From the NCBI GenBank assembly GCA_014695345.1, contig JACJOC010000049.1, positions 394,466 through 458,465 on the forward strand: DNA of 64,000 bases, written 5' to 3'. The first letter of the stretch is position 1, and the number at the start of each line of letters is the position of its first letter. Below the pieces are notes generated by a model. That model saw only the letters and a program-made list of their open reading frames with translations, did not search any database and had not been told where the DNA came from. Below are positions 45,214-53,221 of the stretch, piece after piece. Source of the DNA: Cyanobacteria bacterium FACHB-471. GTDB taxonomy: Bacteria > Cyanobacteriota > Cyanobacteriia > Elainellales > Elainellaceae. A program made the translations under genes and the position numbers.

Positions 45214-46716
45214 TTAGTGAAGCAACTCTGCGGTTTGCTGCGGCTTGACCAGCGTGTTAGCGCAGAGAATCCCAGAAGCGGCTACCGCTGGAACGCCGAT
45301 TCCAGGCATGGTGCTGTCACCGACACGATAAAGTCCGGGAATTGGGGTCTGATTGCTGGGAAACATCCCCTGTCCCGCAGCGATCGCCGGACCGTATGTC
45401 CCCTGATGCCGGCGCAAAAACCGAGCATGGGTCAGCGGCGTACCGATCAACTCCAGGCTAATTCGCGATCGCACATCGGGGATCACTCGCTCAATCGCCT
45501 GAAAGAGAGATTGCGATCGCGCCTGCTTTTGCGCCTCATAGCCTTCGCCCCGTTGCCAGTTCGTGTAAGGCTCCAAGGTGTAGGCATGAATTACATGATG
45601 TCCCGCTGGCGCAAGGCTAGCATCCCATACTGAGGGAATCGAAATCATGCAGGTGTTTCCGGGGACGGTGATGTCCTGCTCAGCACTGTGGACAACCACA
45701 TGGTGTCCCGTCAAGTCTTCCAATCCGTCTGCCCGAATTCCCAGGTGCAGGTGCATAAAGCTATCCACTGTTGGCGTCGCGAGTGCGGCACGACGGTAAT
45801 CGGCGGGTAAGTGTTCGGGCTTCAATAGCCTGGTATAGGTGTCCCATAGAGTCGCGTTGGAGATCACGACGGGCGCTTTGAGCGTTTCCCCTTGCTTGAG
45901 CCGAATTCCGGCTGCCTTGCCCTGTTCAACTAAAATTTCTTCAACGTGAGCATTCAGGCGCAGTTTGCCGCCCCAGCGCTCTAGCCCGCGCACGAGTGCC
46001 TGCACGATCGCCCCACTGCCGCCCACTGGATAATCAATTACAGAGTGCGATCGCTCCCCAAACATAAAAGCAACTTCAGGTGCGATCGTGCCGTGCGCCT
46101 TTAGCCCCGACAGCAAAAAACATTCCAGGTCTATCAGTCGCCGCACCCAGGGATCGCGCACCGATTGATCCATCAGATCCCCAACCGATCCTTGAATTAC
46201 GCCAAGCTGGGGCAATAGCTTCAGCAATGCCAACGGATAACGACTCAACAGCACCGGAATCAGGTTCAGATCTGCCCGTAGTGCCAAAGTAGGAATTTCG
46301 CGCAGCGCTTCATAGAGCGAAAGCAGCCGCTGTTCTAATTTGGCAAACTGCTGCGCCCCGGAAGGTGTGACCTGGGCGATCGCTGCTCGATAGCGCTCTG
46401 CATTGCCATACACCGGAAAGGTGCCATCAGGAAAATGGTGGTGACCGAGCGGGTCATAGGGAACAGCAGCAATCGATTCATCCAAGGCATCGAGTACCTG
46501 ACGCAGAGGATTAAGAGAGTGGCGATCGCTCAGTCCACAGTAAAACGACGGCCCAGAATCAAACTGAAACCCCTGCCGCGAGAAACTGTGAGCCGCACCA
46601 CCCGGAATTGAATGGCTCTCACACACCAAAACCTTTCGCCCATAGCGCGACAGCAACGCCCCAGCGACCAGTCCACCCACACCGCTGCCAATTACAATTA
46701 CGTCCGCGTCCTGCAT
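45214..46716 (-). CDS. CrtISO-like FAD-dependent carotenoid isomerase/oxidoreductase
   Basis: About 500 residues from the ATG at 46716 (MQDADVIVIGSGVGGL); an in-frame start 111 bases further up adds a tail that looks non-native. The dinucleotide-binding motif GSGVGGLVAGALLSRYG at the N-terminus is followed by VLVCESHSIPGGAAHSFSRQGFQFDSGPSFYCG, and the C-terminus has GLYRVGDSTMPGIGVPAVAASG, the FAD-contacting end of the phytoene desaturase/CrtISO family. Homologs isomerise cis-carotenes or desaturate carotenoids; CrtISO itself turns prolycopene into all-trans-lycopene. I cannot tell this from related paralogs. It leads an operon with the EamA gene. Confidence 0.85.
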   Translation of the reverse strand: MQDADVIVIGSGVGGLVAGALLSRYGRKVLVCESHSIPGGAAHSFSRQGFQFDSGPSFYCGLSDRHSLNPLRQVLDALDESIAAVPYDPLGHHHFPDGTFPVYGNAERYRAAIAQVTPSGAQQFAKLEQRLLSLYEALREIPTLALRADLNLIPVLLSRYPLALLKLLPQLGVIQGSVGDLMDQSVRDPWVRRLIDLECFLLSGLKAHGTIAPEVAFMFGERSHSVIDYPVGGSGAIVQALVRGLERWGGKLRLNAHVEEILVEQGKAAGIRLKQGETLKAPVVISNATLWDTYTRLLKPEHLPADYRRAALATPTVDSFMHLHLGIRADGLEDLTGHHVVVHSAEQDITVPGNTCMISIPSVWDASLAPAGHHVIHAYTLEPYTNWQRGEGYEAQKQARSQSLFQAIERVIPDVRSRISLELIGTPLTHARFLRRHQGTYGPAIAAGQGMFPSNQTPIPGLYRVGDSTMPGIGVPAVAASGILCANTLVKPQQTAELLH

Positions 46717-46882
46717 ACTCCTCGGTGGTTTGTTTTCCTTTGGGATTGTAACGACATCGGCACACTGCCCGCACACAGGAATTCGTCGGTAATTTATCGG
46801 CAAAACCGGCTTGTAGTTCCTGGACAAGTCAAGGTTCGTGTAATTACCGCTAACTCTTTTCCTAGTTAACTCAACCTAAATC

Positions 46883-47134
46883 GAAGCCAGCTCAACAAAT
46901 GGCAAAGCCAGCCTAGCTAGCGACGAAGCCAGCCCAATGAATCCTGAAGCTAGCTCAGTCAAAAGTGAAGCTAGCCTAGTCAGAAGTGAAGCCAGCTTAG
47001 TCAGAAGTGAAGTTAGCCTATCCAACGACGAAGCTAGCCTATCCAGAAGTGAGCTTAGCCTAATCAGAAGTGAAGCCAGCTCAATCAGAAGTGAAGCCAG
47101 CTCAGTCAGAAGTGAAGTTAGCCTGACCACAGAT
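46883..47134. repeat. 21-base tandem repeat array, twelve units
   Basis: Twelve units of GAAGCCAGCTCAGTCAGAAGT-type sequence with a strict 21-base period and no indels. Both strands are open across the array: plus strand gives the heptad SEASLVR, minus strand LASLLTE. The minus-strand frame (46876-47232) is 118 codons with leucine-rich amphipathic heptads, but its other parts come from a flanking repeat, so I do not call a gene. Confidence 0.9.
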
Positions 47135-47163
47135 AAAGCTGGTTGACTGACAAATCTTCTGAT

Positions 47164-47241
47164 GTAGGTTGGGTGAAACAACGTGAAACCCGACACCCAA
47201 CTGGATTCTGTTGGGTTACGCATTCGCTTCACTCAACCTAC
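47164..47241. repeat. GTAGGTTG inverted-repeat element, upstream copy
   Basis: Terminal arms GTAGGTTGGGTGAA and TTCACTCAACCTAC (one mismatch) about 50 bases apart, with an inner ACCCAAC/GTTGGGT pair. A related element is at 48069-48139, on the other side of the FKBP gene. This is a common cyanobacterial MITE type. The stretch 47242-47616 after it has no gene I can support. Confidence 0.75.
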
Positions 47242-47616
47242 GATATACCCGTAGTTTCGGGAGTTTTGTCAGTCAACCAGAATAAATCAGGCTCCGGGGT
47301 GGTCGATTTAGCAATGAGGCGACTCAACTCCCTTTGTTTCAAGCAAAGATGAGCAGTACCTCAAGAGATATCAGCGATCTTTTAAGACACTGTTAGCTAC
47401 CCTTAACTCAAGCAGCATAAGCATTTCCAATTCTGCAGAAGCTCAGCCTTAGGATAGACTGATATGTCCGCCAAGTGAGAATAAGCACATCTAGCGACAT
47501 TCAGACTACGCAACTCTTTAAATTGACATTAACGCAACTGGGAATTATTCACTTCCTTCGTTAAGGTGGTTGGAATGTTTCGACGTTCAAAAACTCCAGG
47601 ACAAGGAGAAGAGTCC

Positions 47617-48045
47617 ATGACACACGCAAAGCAAGGTGACACTGTAAAGGTTCACTACACAGGCAAGCTAGAGGACGGCACAGTTTTTGATTCTTCGGTC
47701 AATCGTGAGCCACTAGAGTTTTCCATCGGCACAGGTAGCCTCATTCCTGGATTTGAGCAGGCTGTCATTGGGATGACTCCTGGCGAATCCAAAACTGAGC
47801 ACATTGCGGCGGAGCAAGCCTACGGAGAGCATCGCGAAGATATGGTCTTGGTTGTCGATCGGCAGCAGATGCCCGAAGATATGCAGGTTGGGGTCGGGCA
47901 ACAGTTGCAAATCCGCCAGCAAACCGGACAAACCATTCCCGTTGTGGTAACTGACGTTTCTGATTCACAAATTACGCTGGACGCAAACCACCCGCTCGCT
48001 GGGGAAGATTTAACCTTTGACATCCAGTTGCTTGAGATCGCTTAA
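47617..48045 (+). CDS. FKBP-type peptidyl-prolyl isomerase, SlyD-like
   Basis: The protein of about 142 residues begins at the ATG at 47617, with AAGGAG ten bases upstream; the longer frame from 47566 has no such signal. It has a split FKBP domain ([31 protein letters not shown]) with the insert-in-flap domain of the SlyD type in between ([31 protein letters not shown]) and the end [15 protein letters not shown]. These enzymes speed proline isomerisation and have chaperone activity. The histidine-rich metal-binding tail of E. coli SlyD is absent. No neighbour suggests a partner. Both sides carry GTAGGTTG repeats. Confidence 0.93.
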   Translation: MTHAKQGDTVKVHYTGKLEDGTVFDSSVNREPLEFSIGTGSLIPGFEQAVIGMTPGESKTEHIAAEQAYGEHREDMVLVVDRQQMPEDMQVGVGQQLQIRQQTGQTIPVVVTDVSDSQITLDANHPLAGEDLTFDIQLLEIA

Positions 48046-48068
48046 GAAACCAAGATTAAATAACTTGC

Positions 48069-48139
48069 GTAGGTTGAGTTGAAGAATGAAATCCAATGTC
48101 CTGAGGATGTTGGGTTCCACTTTGCTTCACCCAACCTAC
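48069..48139. repeat. GTAGGTTG inverted-repeat element, downstream copy
   Basis: Arms GTAGGTTGAGTTGAAG and CTTCACCCAACCTAC, 23 bases after the FKBP stop codon. Together with 47164-47241 it brackets the FKBP gene. Confidence 0.75.
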
Positions 48140-48154
48140 CAATTTTGTACGGTG

Positions 48155-48205
48155 GGGGCGAACGGCAGTTTGCCCTTACGTTTTTTAACGTTGACCGTTC
48201 GCCCC
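48155..48205. repeat. REP-like inverted repeat
   Basis: Arms GGGGCGAACGG and its complement about 29 bases apart, just past the end of the SDR gene on the minus strand; may terminate both convergent genes. Confidence 0.65.
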
Positions 48206-48212
48206 TAATTTT

Positions 48213-49019
48213 TTAGGCCGACCAAGGGGTACGGAAATCGGCGTAGAGAGTCAGTCCACCGTCTACAAACAGCGTTTGCCCAGTCACGTAGGCTGCTTCA
48301 TCGGACGCTAAGAATGCCGTGATTGCTGCCATTTCTTCAGCGGTGCCTGCCCGTCCCATTGGGATGTGACTCTCTACGATCGCCCTTTCTTCAGAATCGT
48401 TAACCCAGGACTCGTTAATCGGAGTAATCGTTGCACCAGGAGCGATCGCATTCACCCGAATTCCGCGATCGGCGTATTCCAGCGCTAACGAACGGGTCAT
48501 ATTCTCCATGCCTCCTTTGCTGATCGAGTAGCTCAGATAGAGGGGACGAGGAATAATCTCGTGGACGCTGGAGACATTGATGATCACCCCAGGTCGTTCA
48601 TGCGCTAGGAAATGTTTCAAGGCTTGTCTGGCACAAAGATAGGCTCCACGCAGGTTCACATTCAGCACTCGGTCAAAGTCAGCCGCTTCGATTTCGTGGG
48701 AAGGTGACTCGGTTTGAATTCCGGCATTGTTGATAAGAATGTCAAGGCTGCCCAACTGCCCAACTACTTCGTCTACCATTTCGATGATGTCTTCCTCTTT
48801 GGAGACATCTCCCTGCACCGGAAAATCCTTGACTCCGCAGCCTTTGACCTGACTGCACACATCATCAATCATGGCTTGCGTTTGTTCTGCATCTTCTGGG
48901 CTTTTGCGGTAGTTGAGCGCGACGTTTGCCCCTTCCTGAGCAAACCGAACGGCGATCGCTTGCCCAATTCCAGACGTTGCCCCCGTCACCAAAACATTTT
49001 TGCCTTTCAATCCCTTCAT
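48213..49019 (-). CDS. SDR-family oxidoreductase (glucose 1-dehydrogenase-like)
   Basis: The protein of about 268 residues begins at the ATG at 49019, which has GAGGAG seven bases upstream; the longer frame overlaps holB. It is a classical SDR: cofactor motif LVTGATSGIGQAIAVRF at about 9-25, NNAG in DILINNAGIQTE, catalytic Ser in INVSSVHEI and YSISK (Tyr-xxx-Lys), then GIRVNAIAPGATITPI and the end DEAAYVTGQTLFVDGGLTLY. The closest named group is glucose/ribitol dehydrogenase, NAD(P)-dependent oxidation of sugars; specificity is not certain. Confidence 0.92.
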   Translation of the reverse strand: MKGLKGKNVLVTGATSGIGQAIAVRFAQEGANVALNYRKSPEDAEQTQAMIDDVCSQVKGCGVKDFPVQGDVSKEEDIIEMVDEVVGQLGSLDILINNAGIQTESPSHEIEAADFDRVLNVNLRGAYLCARQALKHFLAHERPGVIINVSSVHEIIPRPLYLSYSISKGGMENMTRSLALEYADRGIRVNAIAPGATITPINESWVNDSEERAIVESHIPMGRAGTAEEMAAITAFLASDEAAYVTGQTLFVDGGLTLYADFRTPWSA

Positions 49020-49141
49020 AAAACGGCTCCTCAAATGGTTGGCCACAAGGTACTTTGACGTACCTCGGCAGAGTAGCCTTTTTGTATAAGACTGCCATCT
49101 TTCGCAGGGGCAAGTTAGAAAGGGCAAGTTAGAAACCCTGT

Positions 49142-50101
49142 TTAGAGATCCACCATTGCCATCAGCGTCACCTCCCAAACCAGACGCGGCTGGACGCTGT
49201 TTAAGAGGTGACGACGGGCTGTTTCTAGCTGCTGCAACAAACCTAGCTTAGCTTGAGCCTGCCAGTAGCGATGCTGAAGATAGGTAATCAGCCAAAGCTG
49301 GGTTTCAGTATCTAACGTTTTGTCAATTCGCCGCGCCAATTCTAAAGCTGCCCGCACCGAACGAGGAATCTGGGTGGCTGCGTCGAGCAATTCTGAGGGG
49401 ATAGCTTGGAGCTGCTGCCAACTGGCGATCGCCTCTCCGGGACTGCCTTGGGCGATCGTTAGCACCTGTGGCTGCTGCAAAATTTCTGCTTGTCCCGCTT
49501 GAGTCAACACCTGAGCCAGATTTTCCTCGCTCAGTCGGTAAAACGGAATCCTCTGACAGCGAGACACCAGCGTCGGTAACAAAGCATCAATGCTGGGTGC
49601 AAGCAAAATCAGCGTTGCTTGTCCTGGCTCCTCCAGCGTTTTCAGCAACCCGTTTGCCGCAGCTTCTGCCATCGTTTCTGCCTGATTTAGCACCACCACT
49701 GAGCGAGGCGCTTCTAAAGGCGGACGACCCAGAAATTGAGCAATTTGCCGCACCTGCTCCAGCCGAATCACTGGGGGACTCTTGCGCTTGAGTCCCGCTT
49801 CGGCTGCCTCTGCTGGACTCAGCAGCTTACCCTGATGCAAATAGGTCGGCTCGACCCAGAGCAAATCTGGGTGGTTGCCCTGCTGAATGCGATGGCGCAG
49901 GGAAGCAGTGGACTTCTGCGGATTAAACAGCAGCAATTCAGCAAAGCATCGTGCCGCCAAACTGCGCCCGACTCCCTGGGAGCCAGTAAATAGATAGGCA
50001 GGAGCAATGCGGTTCTGCACCACCGCACGGGTCAGTAGCTCAACTGCGGGGGCCTGACCTATGAGTGGAGCAAAAGCGCTGGATACCACTGCATTAACCA
50101 T
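49142..50101 (-). CDS. holB: DNA polymerase III subunit delta-prime
   Basis: The 319-residue protein is the delta-prime clamp-loader component. It has the AAA+ arrangement: APLIGQAPAVELLTRAV, the P-loop region TGSQGVGRSLAARCFAELLL at about 40-59, the RQIAQFLGRPPLEAPRSVVVLNQAETM sensor/Walker B region and LLKTLEEPGQATLILLAPS. The Walker A lysine is replaced (GVGRS), as delta-prime does not hydrolyse ATP, and the SRC motif is seen in TLVSRCQRIPF. It overlaps tmk by 43 bases, a widely conserved tmk-holB arrangement linking DNA precursor and replication genes. Confidence 0.95.
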   Translation of the reverse strand: MVNAVVSSAFAPLIGQAPAVELLTRAVVQNRIAPAYLFTGSQGVGRSLAARCFAELLLFNPQKSTASLRHRIQQGNHPDLLWVEPTYLHQGKLLSPAEAAEAGLKRKSPPVIRLEQVRQIAQFLGRPPLEAPRSVVVLNQAETMAEAAANGLLKTLEEPGQATLILLAPSIDALLPTLVSRCQRIPFYRLSEENLAQVLTQAGQAEILQQPQVLTIAQGSPGEAIASWQQLQAIPSELLDAATQIPRSVRAALELARRIDKTLDTETQLWLITYLQHRYWQAQAKLGLLQQLETARRHLLNSVQPRLVWEVTLMAMVDL

Positions 50102-50742
50102 CTCTGTAACACCGCCTGAACTTGTTCACTGACTTCCGCTTCGCTGCGACTCGCATCGATCCGCACAATTCGGTTGGGGTTGGCATGAGCTAGTTCGGTG
50201 AAGCCCTGCTGCACCCGTTGATGAAATGCCAGACTGTCTTGCTCGATCCGGTCGGCAGTACCCCGCACTTTAGTACGCGCTAACCCTTGCTCTACATCCA
50301 GATCAAACCACAGGGTTAGGTTGCTCTCTAAGCCCCCTGTGGCAACTTGATTAAGCTGCTTAATCAGGTTTAAGTCCAATCCCCGCCCATAGCCCTGGTA
50401 AGCCACTGTGGAGTCAGTGTAGCGATCGCACAAAATCAGCGCTCCCTGCTGAAGCTGAGGTCTCAGTGACTCTTCTACGTGCTGGGCGCGATCAGCTGCA
50501 TAAAGCAATAGCTCAGCCCGATCTTGAATCGGGGATTGGGCTGAATGCAACAAAAGCTGGCGAATTGCCTGTCCCAATTCAGTACCGCCCGGTTGCCGAG
50601 TCACAAGCAGGTGAGAAATATAACCCTGAGTTTGTAGCCGGTTGAACCAAGGGCTATCCAGCAACCAGGACTGCGATTGCCGCAGTTGCGTTGTTTTTCC
50701 ACTCCCTTCCACTCCCTCAAACACGATTAGTTTGCCTTGCAT
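50059..50742 (-). CDS. tmk: Thymidylate kinase
   Basis: The 227-residue enzyme phosphorylates dTMP to dTDP. P-loop FEGVEGSGKTTQL at about 8-20, the DR(Y/H) motif in LCDRYTDSTVAYQGYGRGLD and LID region in ARTKVRGTADRIE are clear. The start is the ATG at 50740-50742. It is slightly longer than many homologs (about 210). It leads the tmk-holB pair, and no gene is found upstream for 470 bases. Confidence 0.95.
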   Translation of the reverse strand: MQGKLIVFEGVEGSGKTTQLRQSQSWLLDSPWFNRLQTQGYISHLLVTRQPGGTELGQAIRQLLLHSAQSPIQDRAELLLYAADRAQHVEESLRPQLQQGALILCDRYTDSTVAYQGYGRGLDLNLIKQLNQVATGGLESNLTLWFDLDVEQGLARTKVRGTADRIEQDSLAFHQRVQQGFTELAHANPNRIVRIDASRSEAEVSEQVQAVLQRWLMQWYPALLLHS

Positions 50743-51211
50743 TTGATCATCAGCACTTGTTTAAATTCATCGGTCCTCAGTCCACCAGCTTCAGCAACTA
50801 GACAGAAGCGTAGTGAAACAATTTTCGCTAAGGTCATACAGAAGTAGTAGCTTAACCGATCGAAAGAACCTAAATTCTTTAGAAACTTGCTGCTAATTAA
50901 ATTAATTAGTAGCCTGAAGAACAAGCCTGATGAATGTAAGTTTCTTATAGCCCTTGAATTGTCTCTAGAGCAGCCAGACAATTTGCAAGGCAAATCTCCC
51001 CCAAAAGGGGGATGTCCAGTAGAGTTTGTTCGCCTGTTTTCCACATCCCTATTCATAAGGATCAGGGGCTAGTATGCTATAAGTGGCTTCAAGCCATTCA
51101 GCAAATATCGGGGAAAACCTGATTTTGCTTTTGTTATGTCTGACTCTTGACTATAATCTTGAATTCAGGCTCGTATGAGTTGTTTACGTTGTCGCACGCC
51201 CGGGGTTTCCT
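50743..51211. other. Divergent spacer between tmk and a small conserved gene
   Basis: About 470 bases without a supported ORF. It includes a CTCCCCC-AAAA-GGGGGA hairpin near 50995-51012 and presumably the promoters of both flanking genes. Confidence 0.5.
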
Positions 51212-51559
51212 ATGGCTCGCTACACAAGTCTATTTACAATCGAAGTTCCCTTTGAGCACCTTCGGCAGTTGCTGACCGACATCCTAACCTCGTGTAACTT
51301 GGATGTGATCTATGACACAGGAGACTATCTGATGGCACGTGAAGTGCCGGGTGGTGTTTCCTTTGCCAAACTAGTGACGGTAGAAGTGCTGATCGACAGA
51401 TTTCCGACCACTGAGGAAGAGGTGCGGATGAGTTTTGTGGTCAAAAACGAGGAATTGCCTTTACAGACAAACAATCACTGTCGGCAGATGTTTGACCTGG
51501 TCAACCAGGCGATCGCCAATAACGGAAAGTGGCACTTGGTTGAAAGTGCCGCAAGCTAA
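51212..51559 (+). CDS. Conserved cyanobacterial hypothetical protein
   Basis: A 115-residue soluble protein. The sequence (ARYTSLFTIEVPFEHLRQLLTDILTSCNLDVIYDTGDYLMAREVPG and later VTVEVLIDRFPTTEEEVRMSFVVKNEELPLQTNNHCRQMFDLVN) suggests a compact alpha/beta fold, perhaps steroidogenic-acute-regulatory-like or DUF-type, with two strands and a long C-terminal helix. I do not recognise a named family. No signal peptide. Stand-alone transcription ends at a hairpin at 51661. Confidence 0.75.
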   Translation: MARYTSLFTIEVPFEHLRQLLTDILTSCNLDVIYDTGDYLMAREVPGGVSFAKLVTVEVLIDRFPTTEEEVRMSFVVKNEELPLQTNNHCRQMFDLVNQAIANNGKWHLVESAAS

Positions 51560-51660
51560 ATGCATCAATTAAAGTGCATTAATTTAAGTCAAAAAACGGG
51601 CAAGCTTTAATACCGCTGTTAAACATTGCCTCAAGTTGTCCTAAAAACAAGCATAAAAAT

Positions 51661-51684
51661 AGTTCAGGCATTAATGCCTGAACT
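51661..51684. terminator. Bidirectional terminator hairpin
   Basis: A perfect 24-base palindrome (arms AGTTCAGGCATT) lies between two convergent genes. On the minus strand it is followed by ATTTTTATG, a good terminator for the FHA gene; on the plus strand the T run is weak. Confidence 0.7.
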
Positions 51685-51707
51685 CGCTTAGTTTAAATTC
51701 TTAATCC

Positions 51708-52130
51708 TTAGTCCTCGGGATCTCCAACCATGCCAGGGCTGATCAAAGTAATGTCATACTCATCGGGCGGCACCGTAGAAATTGCGTCTCGCTTAAGCAA
51801 GTAATAGATGGCATGAACATTTGGGCCAAACACGATCTTATCTTCGTCTGTTAGATCATGCGCCTGTAGCTTTCGTCCATTGATCAGTAAGCCATTAGCG
51901 CTTGGCTTGCCCTTAAGATTGCCATCCACAATTCGGTAATAGTAGCTGCCATCCTCATTGGGAAGCTGTACAAGCGTGGCATGACGACGAGAGACAAACT
52001 GAGAAACCAATCGAATATCGCACTTGGGATCTCGACCAATCGAGTAGACGGGGCTGTCTAGAGTAAACTCCCGCCGACCCTTGTCGTCTTCAATAATCAG
52101 TAAATGGTTTTGGTGTGGTTCTGAAGCCAT
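51708..52130 (-). CDS. FHA-domain protein (copy 1)
   Basis: A 140-residue protein made of one forkhead-associated domain, which binds phosphothreonine peptides. Conserved FHA contacts are present: YSIGRDPKCDIRL (GR), FVSRRHATL (SxxH) and SANGLLINGRKL (NG). Residues about 112-140 form a short tail, PPDEYDITLISPGM, that is shared with copy 2 and contains a Thr that could itself be phosphorylated. It has an N-terminal leader LLIIEDDKGRREFTLD. It is paralogous to 52452-52886, from a tandem duplication. Probable role is a small adaptor in Ser/Thr kinase signalling. Confidence 0.9.
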   Translation of the reverse strand: MASEPHQNHLLIIEDDKGRREFTLDSPVYSIGRDPKCDIRLVSQFVSRRHATLVQLPNEDGSYYYRIVDGNLKGKPSANGLLINGRKLQAHDLTDEDKIVFGPNVHAIYYLLKRDAISTVPPDEYDITLISPGMVGDPED

Positions 52131-52451
52131 TGAAAAATCGGTAGTGCGACTAAATATATTTCAGGAACACAGAATTTGCCAAATAGGTAGACCTGGAATA
52201 AACGGCTGAACCGAAAAGTAAAGAACTTTTATCCTGACTTATCGATTACTTGTAACTACCAGCCCAGTTTAAACGGTCAAACCCCTTTCAAGCCAATGTT
52301 TAGGCTAAGTAGTGTAAACAAGCATTGAAATTCCCCTTAATTTGACCCAAGGGTGAATGCAAAGTAGAACTACTTCAGCAAAGGTGAATCGTCGAAAATT
52401 GTTGAAATTAGACCGTCAAGATTGAGCTGTCTGAAGTTTGCGGGTCTATCG
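52131..52451. other. Spacer between the two FHA genes
   Basis: About 320 bases with no ORF. The first tens of bases upstream of each FHA start share loose similarity (CCATTGA-AAAT), left from the duplication. Confidence 0.5.
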
Positions 52452-52886
52452 TTAACGAGCAGCATCTTCAAGCTCACCTGCCGTGCGCGGGTTGATCAAG
52501 GTAATGTCATCAAACTCGCCCGGAGGAATCGTCATAATTGCATCCCGCTTGAGTAAATAGTAAATTGCATAGACTTGTGGTCCGAAAACGATTTTGTCTT
52601 CGTGCTGCAAGTCTCGCTTGGGTAGCCTGCGCCCATTGATAAAAATACCGTTAGAGCTAGGCTTTCCCTTGAAGTTGCCGTCCACGATCTGGTAGGAGCA
52701 GGTGTCATCGTCATGCATCACCCGTTTAAGGGTGGCATGATGACGCGATACAAAATGCGAAACAAGCCGAATATCACAACTTGGATCTCTGCCAATCGAG
52801 TAAGTCGAGCCATCTAGATGATATTCTTGACGACCCTTATCATCCTCAATGATTAACAGATGGATTTGTCGCGGTTTTGAAGCCAT
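52452..52886 (-). CDS. FHA-domain protein (copy 2)
   Basis: A 144-residue paralog of copy 1 with the same FHA residues: YSIGRDPSCDIRL, FVSRHHATLKR and SSNGIFINGRRL. The C-terminal tail reads PPGEFDDITLINPRTAG, matching the TLI tail of copy 1. Identity between copies is high in the core and lower in loops. The upstream 335 bases (52887-53221) hold no gene I can support. Confidence 0.9.
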   Translation of the reverse strand: MASKPRQIHLLIIEDDKGRQEYHLDGSTYSIGRDPSCDIRLVSHFVSRHHATLKRVMHDDDTCSYQIVDGNFKGKPSSNGIFINGRRLPKRDLQHEDKIVFGPQVYAIYYLLKRDAIMTIPPGEFDDITLINPRTAGELEDAAR

Positions 52887-53221
52887 TGAGAAATTGCTAG
52901 CGTGACTAACGAGTTAGGACAGAAAACCAGGGAAAGAGGTGCCAGGTTGGAAGTTGATATTTATGAAGCTAGATGCCGTTCTTCTGTTACAACCCAGTTA
53001 AGCTTGCTGAATTAGCTTACTTTCTCTACTCAATTCGTGCTATGGATTCCGCAGAGGGACAAACTTCAGAGTTTCCGAAATTGTTTAACCGTAGTTATAT
53101 CCATTTCTGATCTAGAGTTCAAGTCTCTCAGCCGGATTGCCCTTGATTCTCAGATTAGTCTAACTGCCAGACGCTTACATTTAGAGTTAATTCCCGTTAA
53201 CGTCTGCATTCTCAAAAACTA

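Noticed and set aside
46876..47232. 118-codon LASLLTE heptad ORF as a gene
   Set aside because: Start and N-terminal part lie in a GTAGGTTG repeat and no ribosome site is visible; reported as a repeat array only.
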